This document shows positions 57,024 through 64,000 of a stretch of 64,000 bases of DNA, piece after piece. The notes beneath the pieces are model-generated. The model did not search any database, was not told the DNA's origin, and saw only the letters and a program-made list of their open reading frames with translations. Source of the stretch: Tricholoma matsutake (taxonomy: Eukaryota; Basidiomycota; Agaricomycetes; Agaricales; Tricholomataceae); NCBI GenBank assembly GCA_026075535.2, contig AP026550.1, positions 3,162,001 through 3,226,000 on the forward strand. The letters run 5' to 3'. Position 1 is the first letter of the stretch. Each line of letters starts with the position of its first letter. Made by a program: the position numbers and the translations under genes.

Positions 57024-57971
57024 TGACGGAGTTGTTCTGTAACTTGTATTTGGCATTGCTTGGACTCGAAACTTCTGCTTATCTGAAGGAGCCGCCACAC
57101 CTTCCCAAAAGATCGTCTCAAACACGTCAAAAATCCATGGCCATTTCAAGGTTTTCTAGAAGGGCTTAGGTTCTTCATATCTTGTCCGGACTAGACCTAG
57201 CATCTGGTTCCTTAAGCCCCAAATTTTGTCCGGACAACACCAAGCTGAGATCGCCTAGAACCTGTCCGGATTAAGGATTATCATCCTCTTATCACCGGCA
57301 GTGCCGGTCTTTGATTATCACGAGCAGAGTCATCTTACTTATATCTTGACATAACCTTGAAAGCTTGTACCTGGTACGACCTTTGACACATAACTTCTCG
57401 CCTTTTGTGGATTGTTTGAGTGTACATGGCGCTTCTGAGCAGCCATGTACTTACACACATGGACCACAAGTATGGGTGCCAGGCACCAGTGTGACAGTAT
57501 CGCGCGCATTTGGGGAATTTCATCCTCGTTTTGTGTTTTGTGTTTTTTTTTTCCGATTTTTTACATTCGCACGCGGCACAAATTCAAATTTCATGTCCCT
57601 ATTCTCAAAATCCGTGTCGCCTAGACGACTACACACATCTTCTCCAGCTCGAAGTGAAGTCATGCATGTCATGTAGAGAGTCAATACTATCGATCGTACC
57701 TGATTACCACAGGACGGTGCCTCACATTCATGGCAGCGAGAGAAGGCTAGCCCGAATTATTTCAGAAGGGCCATCACGAGGGTTGCAGTAAGGGGATAAG
57801 TATGAGATTGATAGCTGATACGGCCACACGGGCGATTCATCTAAAACGGATGACTTGAGTACAAGTCGAGAGTTGTCCTTCATTCCTGGCGAGGGCCTCC
57901 TGAATCCCTTATATATTTCCAAGACTTCGCTCGCTGTGAGCTATATCAAGTTTGCTGGGCTATCGGCAGCG
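57024..57971. other. shared upstream region of COX23 and the SLC35F gene
   Basis: 948 bp between divergent starts, with no gene. It contains the three TGTCCGGA words listed separately and a T-run near 57,540. Confidence 0.4.
57183..57270. promoter_or_regulatory. three copies of TGTCCGGA
   Basis: Copies start at 57183, 57227 and 57263, 160-240 bp upstream of the COX23 start. The core TCCGGA is palindromic, and two copies also have CCTAG close by. The spacing and context fit a cluster of binding sites for a dimeric regulator, for instance a zinc-cluster factor, but no factor is known to me for it. Confidence 0.4.
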
Positions 57972-59834
57972 ATGTCTTTTTCCCATGAGGATTACGACTC
58001 CAAGTTGGCAGATGGTGTTTCCACGGACGTCCAGGTTGCACAAGAAGCGCCCAAACACCCTCCCATTGTCTATTCATCGCCTGGTGCATTCGTAAAAAGC
58101 TTTGGTCAACGATGGAAAAGTGTCTGGACCCGCCGCTTTGCTCTTTCTCTCCTAAGTGGACAAGTGGTTTCTTTATGCATTACATGCACAAATGTCACAA
58201 CGACCGAGTTAGTCAACAGAAACTGGCCTCTCTCAACCACTCAGACTTTTTTCTTGTTCGTGCCCTCTAGATCTTCTCCTGTCCGACAAATATTAATCCC
58301 ATCTTCAGGTACTTCTCGTTGTTCGTGGTCTATACACCTTACACGATATACCAGTGTAAGCACAATCTGATCATATATTCTTGTCCAACACAGTAACTTT
58401 GACTAGATGGGCTCAAGGGATGGCTTAATGTGATTTTTCGTGACGGATGGAAATGTCCGTGCCACTAAATGTACTGCTCATTCTAAGCCTCTTATGCCTT
58501 CATGTTCCAGATTTCATATTGGCAGCTGCTGACGTAGAGGGAAATTTCTTGGTAGTCAAAGTATGGAGCCCGAAACTATGCTAGTCTGGTACGATCTGAT
58601 CAACATTCAGGCGTATCAATATACGGATTTACTGTCCTGTATCCTTTTGGACGCGTACGTTTAATTCCGAAATCGCGCACATCTGTTTCTGAACGGCTCT
58701 CTTAATGCAGCTGGGCTATCCCATCGTGTATGTTCTTTTGTTGGATGTACATGCGCTCAAAGTATCACTGGACGCAAGTTTTGGTTAGTCAGCACCATTC
58801 TCCCTATATGTCAAGTGTTCCGAACCTTCGTAGGGCGTTTTGATCTGCGTCGCAGGGCTGGGGTTACTGGTGGCCTCTGACGAACTCACTGGTAAGGATT
58901 GGAAGGCACTCGATAGGGGGAAAGGGGATGGCTTCATGATCGCTGGCGCAACACTTTATGGGTTCTGTATGTGTCCATGATTCATCTTTTCTAAGCATAA
59001 AAAAACGTTTTATCGTATGCAGCGAATGCGACAGAGGAATTCTTTGTGCGAAAACGCCCGTTCTATGAGGCTTGTAGTTTTGATTTCCTTATTCAACTGT
59101 AATCTGACATCTATCACGCCATTCTCTAAAAGGTCGTTGGTCAGCTTGGTATGTGGGGAGTTCTGATCAACGGGATCCAGGCTGCTGCTTTAGAGCATAA
59201 TGGTATGAAGACGGCTTCCTGGAACGGTGCAACCAGTGAGATTAATCTCTGCTTGTTGTCCGAGTCAAAACTCAGCTTCTTCCTACCATAGTTGGTCTTT
59301 TGGTGGCGTACACAGCTGGTGGGTATCTCAGCCACAAGCAATTCGCACATTAAGACTCGTTTCTTAGCTATGTTCATCTTGTACACCGTCGCCCCCTTGT
59401 TATACCGCATGGCTTCTTCTACATATTATAATCTCAGTCTGCTCTCCAGTGATTTCTTTAGTCTTCTTTTTGGTGCGTCTCTCCTAAAGTGCCCCTCAGA
59501 GGTCTGACAGCTTCGCCTTGCATGTACAGGCTTATTTCTCTATGTAAGTTCATTTCATCTTTGTTGTTTGCTTGGTTTACATTTCCCCCCAGCACTATCG
59601 GCCATACTGGCTTTACTTCATAGCCTTTGCTGTTGTCATTGCTGGATTAATTACTTACTTCTGGCACTCGACGCGTGAGCAATTCCTCTCCTCAGTGTGA
59701 TGTCGCACTAAAATTGTTCGCTAGCGGAAGAACAAGGAAAGGTCAATCCCACTGCGCCCCCTTATGTGAAACGGCGAAATGCAGAGCCCATATCAGACGA
59801 TGCACAGCTCCCCAGCTTGCCTCAGGGAGTCTAA
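57972..59834 (+). CDS. SLC35F1/F2-type membrane transporter
   Basis: A many-exon gene from ATG 57972 to TAA 59832-59834 gives about 390 residues. After a polar start (about 50 residues) come about ten membrane helices. Conserved blocks are SGQVVSLCITCTNVTTTEL, ADVEGNFLVVKAYQYTDLLS, GATLYGFSNATEEFFV, WGVLINGIQA and SSTYYNLSLLSSDFF, the order of the SLC35F family in the drug/metabolite transporter fold. The C-terminal tail is cytosolic (EEQGKVNP onwards). Substrates of this branch are poorly known. One internal exon is only 14 nt (59530-59543) and another 27 nt. The start chosen is the ATG directly before the acidic leader. Confidence 0.85.
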
Positions 59835-59960
59835 CGGCGTGGTGGATGTTTCACCCGACATATATCTATGGCGCCAGGTTGAGTACAAGAAGGATTATAT
59901 GTATGATGACGAATATGACTTATTGAAACGGCGGAACGGTTGTTGAGGGAAAAAATCATG

Positions 59961-60440
59961 CTAATCTACTTTTGGGGAAGGAGTTTGCTTCCTCTCTTCC
60001 TCCTGCGTGTCACGTTCGGCCTTACGCTCGGCCAATTTCTGTAGGAAGATTATACTGATCGTGCTGTCAGGACGAGACGCACGGCTTTCAAAACTTCGAC
60101 GGTTGATCAAGCATAGTTACAGACATTTCGGTAACCTTTGGAAAATTGTTCCACCGTCAGTAGATTTGTACCACGGGAAAATGTTTCTACTCACTTTATC
60201 TTCAGCCTGGCGACTAAGGGCTCTCTCTCATTTCCATGTGGAGTGTCTCTTGGCACACTACAGGCAGCCGAATATGGAAGAAGGCCGAACGAGAAGACGG
60301 TGACAGTAATATAACCGAACATGATATCTATTCATCCAAAAGGTGGCCACTACTGCGCCTATGGTGAACCAGATAAAACGACTAGGCCTATGATATTGAT
60401 ACGAGGTACTAGTTTGACGAAGTGAGGTTTGAATTGAAGG
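59961..60440 (-). CDS. small unidentified gene, probable single-span membrane protein (partial model)
   Basis: On the minus strand, a clear last exon reads KLAERKAERDTQEEERKQ and ends at TAG 59961-59963, preceded by an acceptor CAG. Further upstream, near 60,310-60,400, a frame reads YHRPSRFIWFTIGAVVATFW, which looks like a membrane span after a basic flank. Joining the two needs one long or several short introns that I could not settle, and the start codon is unknown. A basic leader, one span and a charged tail would suit a small mitochondrial inner-membrane protein; that is a guess. It converges on the SLC35F gene. Confidence 0.4.
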
Positions 60441-61289
60441 TGAACCAATTCCGTTGTTTTATTGATGTAGTAAGGGAGACGAATTGCGTCGGCAGACCCA
60501 TCCACAGTGCATCACACAACAGTATCACGGCTGCTAACAGCATACGCAGCTGTCCATTCAATTTCCCTAAATAAGTAGCAAAGACGAAACAGTTTGCGAA
60601 ATAGTATGCCAGCTAACATACACGTTCACTCGACATCTTTCTGGCATAGTACAGCGAGATCCAACAACAGCCTTGCTGCATCGAACCATTTTTCAGAGGA
60701 GACTACTTCAATTCAAAGGAGTATGATTCGTGTGATGATAGACATGGTGGGAGGAACAATTTCTAATTTGAAAACAATTGACCTGGGGATAAATTGGTTA
60801 GTATCAGAAGTAGCGACCGAGAGAATAAAAAAAGATCAGCTGGCTGTTCTTAGTTTTTTTGATAATATGTATATCCCCATCGCCAGTGGCTCCGGTATTT
60901 GGCATATGATTCACATCATTGTAGAGAAAATTGAAAATGGACATACATTTTTGAATCATGAAAAACAAGGAGACACACTGATGGGAAAAAATTGTTGATT
61001 AGCTCGACGTTTACCAATACAACATATAAAGTCAGAGATGCAACGGTTTGGCTATGTGCTCTGCCGATCGTCAAGGCGCATGGCTACGACTGGGGCGGCA
61101 ACGAAATCATCAGGGGGAAATGATTGAAAGAAGAACTTACGAATGCCTTCAGTCGCAGTCGACGTATGAACTTTTGAGTCTGCTCGGCAAAAAAATTGCG
61201 CTTTATAAGTATGGTGGCGTGGGAACTTATATTGTAGGATTGGTCATCCCAAAGCATGTCCCCGAGTCTTCCTGAGTTGTATCTTACCA
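60441..61289. other. AT-rich spacer upstream of SF3B1
   Basis: Short frames exist on both strands, but none has a convincing domain or splice context. First exons of the SF3B1 gene could lie here, because human SF3B1 has about 100 more N-terminal residues than the frame that starts at 61,290. Confidence 0.35.
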
Positions 61290-64000
61290 TTGGTCATCAT
61301 GTCTCCCCCAGGCTCTCCTAGGTTGGTGGACTCGTTCACAGCGCCCAAAGAGATTCTCCAGGAATTTGCTGATCTTGCAGAGGAAGAGAATGTAGACCCC
61401 TTTGCAGAAACAGCTTCAAAGCGACAAATTGCCGCTCGACAGTCAGATTACCACAACCGCCGTTTCGCCCGCGTAGCAGTCGACAGCGCGGATGCCTTTC
61501 AGCAAGGAGAAGATGGGAAGGATGTGGAAGGAGGATACAAGGATGCTATGAGGTTGTCAAGGTTAGAGCAGGAGGAAGCAAGAGTGAAGCGGGCGATCGA
61601 AGAGAAGGAGAGGAAGGAGCGAGAGGAAGGGAAGATGAAGATGGACCTCGACAAAACACCGCCCGCTGCTGAGCTTGAAGACGTGGCCAAGGAGCTTGCT
61701 GCTGCTAAAGAGCTTGCTATGGCTACTGCCAAAGAGTCAACTGGCGCTAAGCGCAAACGTAGATGGGACGTCCCTGACTCTTCAGACGAGAATGTCGACC
61801 CAAACAAACCTGATATGGGTGAGTGGTCTAAGGAAGCTCTTGAGGCCTCCGCGCCCAAAAAACGTCGGTCTAGGTGGGATGCAACGCCTGCAGAAGCCGC
61901 CGTCGGCGAAACCCCGAAACGTTCTCGTTGGGATCAAACACCCATCGCCTCCAATGTTGATGCTCCCATGACCCAAATTATCATGAACGCTCCCGGTTTC
62001 ATGCAAGAGGACAAGCACAATCGCTACCTGTCCGACGAAGAACTAGATGCTGTCTTGCCTCCCTCCGGGTACGCTATCGTCACTCCACCTCCAGGCTATG
62101 CCCCAATGATTGCACCTCGTAAGATGATGGCTACGCCCATCCCCGATGCTGGTGGCTTTCAGATCCAGGACAGCTCGGATGCAGCTGCAGCAGCGGCAGC
62201 GGCAGGGCTTGCTCCGGAGCTGCCGACGGAAATTCCTGGTGTTGGGAATCTTGCGTTTTTCAAAGCCGAAGACGCTCAATATTTTGCTAAAATTCTGAAG
62301 GAGGAGGATGAAACCGAATTGTCAGTGGATGAGATGAAAGAAAGGAAGATTATGCGACTACTGCTCAAGATCAAGAACGGTACCCCTCCTGTTCGGAAAA
62401 CCGCTCTGAGGCAAATTACGGACAAGGCCAGAGAGTTCGGCGCAGGTCCTCTTTTCGACAAAATCCTTCCACTTCTCATGGAGCGTACGCTTGAGGATCA
62501 AGAACGCCATCTTTTGGTGAAAGTCATTGATCGCGTACTGTACAAGTTGGACGACCTCGTTCGTCCTTACGTGCACAAAATCCTCGTCGTCATTGAGCCC
62601 CTTCTCATTGATGAGGATTATTATGCTCGTGTGGAAGGCCGTGAGATCATCTCCAACCTTTCGAAAGCTGCCGGTCTCGCACACATGATTTCCACTATGC
62701 GCCCTGATATCGACCACGCTGATGAGTATGTCCGAAATACCACTGCCAGAGCCTTCTCTGTCGTTGCCTCTGCCCTCGGAATACCTTCACTTCTCCCATT
62801 TCTGAAAGCTGTTTGTCGTTCCAAGAAGTCATGGCAAGCCAGGCACACGGGTATTCGTATCGTACAACAGATTGCCATCATGATGGGATGTGCAGTCCTT
62901 CCCCACCTGCGAAATCTGGTGGACTGTATCGCTCATGGACTGTCAGATGACCAGCAAAAGGTCCGAACGATGACTGCGCTAGGATTGGCAGCGCTTGCGG
63001 AAGCTGCTGCGCCCTATGGTATCGAGTCGTTTGATAATGTCTTGAAGCCACTGTGGTTGGGTATTCGTCTTCATCGTGGCAAGGGTTTAGCCGCGTTTTT
63101 GAAGGCCATTGGTTTCATTATTCCACTCATGGACCCTGAATATGCTTCCTACTACACTAAGGAAGTGACGGTCATTCTTATTCGAGAGTTCCAGACCTCG
63201 GATGAAGAGATGAAGAAGATCGTCTTGAAGGTGGTCAAACAGTGTGCTGCCACTGAGGGTGTCACACCTGCATATATCAAACATGATATCCTCCCTGACT
63301 TCTTCAAAGCTTTCTGGGTCCGTCGAATGGCACTGGATCGACGGAACTATCGTCAGGTTGTCGAAACCACCGTTGAACTTGCGCAGAAGGCTGGTGTTGC
63401 AGAAATTGTAGGGAGGGTTGTTAATGAACTGAAGGATGAGGCTGAGCCTTACCGAAAGATGGTGATGGAGACGATAACAAAGGTGGTCGCTACGCTTGGA
63501 GCCTCAGATATTGACGAGAGGCTGGAAGTGCGGTTGGTGGATGGCATCATTTACTCTTTCCAGGAGCAGACGACAGAGGATCAAGTCATGTTGGACGGAT
63601 TTGGTACTGTCGTCAATGCCCTCGGCATTCGTGTCAAGCCATACCTCACCCAGATTGTCTCCACCATCCTTTGGCGTCTCAACAACAAGAGTGCGAAGGT
63701 TCGACAGCAGGCGGCGGACCTGACTACCCGGTTGGCTGTGGTAATCAAGCAGTGCGGTGAAGACCAGCTGTTAAGCAAGCTCGGACTTGTATTGTTTGAG
63801 CAACTTGGAGAAGAATACCCTGATACGCTTGGCAGTATCATTGCTGCTGAGGGAGCTATTGCGAATGTTGTTGGCATGACGCAGATGAATCCGCCTGTAA
63901 AGGATCTTCGTAAGTCCTCTCATTTCTATTCGCTCACTCTCGCTCACTTGTTTATCTCTAGTGCCTCGGATGACTCCAATCCTGCGTAACAGACACGAGA
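61290..64000 (+). CDS. splicing factor 3B subunit 1 (SF3B1/Hsh155), 5' part
   Basis: The first visible exon (61290-63909) is open for 873 codons. An intron (63910-63961) and the start of the next exon follow, so the gene runs off the window. The N-terminal third carries several RWD-x-TP-type motifs (RWDVPD, RWDATP, RWDQTP) that bind U2AF-homology domains. The HEAT-repeat superhelix follows from about residue 330 ([37 protein letters not shown]) and is nearly colinear with human SF3B1. It clamps the branch-point adenosine duplex in U2 snRNP. The residue matching human K700 is kept (DQQKVRTM); the one matching K666 is Arg ([10 protein letters not shown]). The true start may lie in an upstream exon. 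Confidence 0.93.

Noticed and set aside
60594..60998. 134-codon plus-strand ORF upstream of SF3B1
   Set aside because: AT-rich sequence open in several frames; no motif, no Kozak-like context and no splice link to the SF3B1 exon.

Overview
The window looks like nuclear DNA of a filamentous basidiomycete, most likely an Agaricomycete. The evidence is the many 45-70 bp GT-AG introns, fungal orthologues of housekeeping genes (CCC2-type copper pump, Fis1, Cox23, mL44, U2AF65, SF3B1), an intronless F-box family, and chromodomain Ty3 elements. I cannot name the species. All exon models were made by eye from splice signals, reading phase and family resemblance.

Positions 1 to about 24,000 are a transposon graveyard. 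They hold: a complete gag-only LTR element (604-2118) with near-identical LTRs and a perfect target duplication; a 5'-truncated Ty3/gypsy chromovirus (about 2,780-7,526) carrying a nested 186-bp solo LTR; minus-strand gene fragments; a lone LTR near 9,561; and a roughly 10-kb hAT-like TIR unit (11,612-21,613). That unit was enlarged by a full-length Ty3 chromovirus (11,926-18,173, 402-bp LTRs) and a 295-bp solo LTR (19,153-19,447), and it carries a decayed DUF6589-like gene. Further right are two arrays of 10-bp repeats and an AT-ended repeat unit (21,915-23,637).

Positions 24,000-29,000 hold a tandem minus-strand F-box family: three intact genes and one wreck. From 29,700 the sequence is gene-dense: CCC2-like copper ATPase, a dynactin p22/p24-like subunit, a gene-poor patch with a decayed kelch gene and a 33-bp inverted repeat, an alpha/beta hydrolase, mL44, an F-BAR/DEP/RhoGAP protein, histone H2A, an M50-like membrane protease, FIS1, U2AF65, an amidase, COX23, an SLC35F transporter, a small unidentified gene, and the 5' part of SF3B1 running off the right edge.

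Several neighbours are divergent pairs with short shared upstream regions (mL44/RhoGAP 97 bp, FIS1/U2AF65 132 bp). Three genes act at mitochondria (mL44, FIS1, COX23) and two in 3' splice-site and branch-point recognition (U2AF65, SF3B1).

The most notable signals are: LTR elements of two types whose primer-binding site complements their own LTR exactly 34 nt after the TATA box (Tf1-like self-priming); the autonomous-looking gag-only element; the reciprocal empty sites inside the hAT-like unit; and pervasive C-to-T decay at CpG that turns CGA arginine codons into TGA stops.
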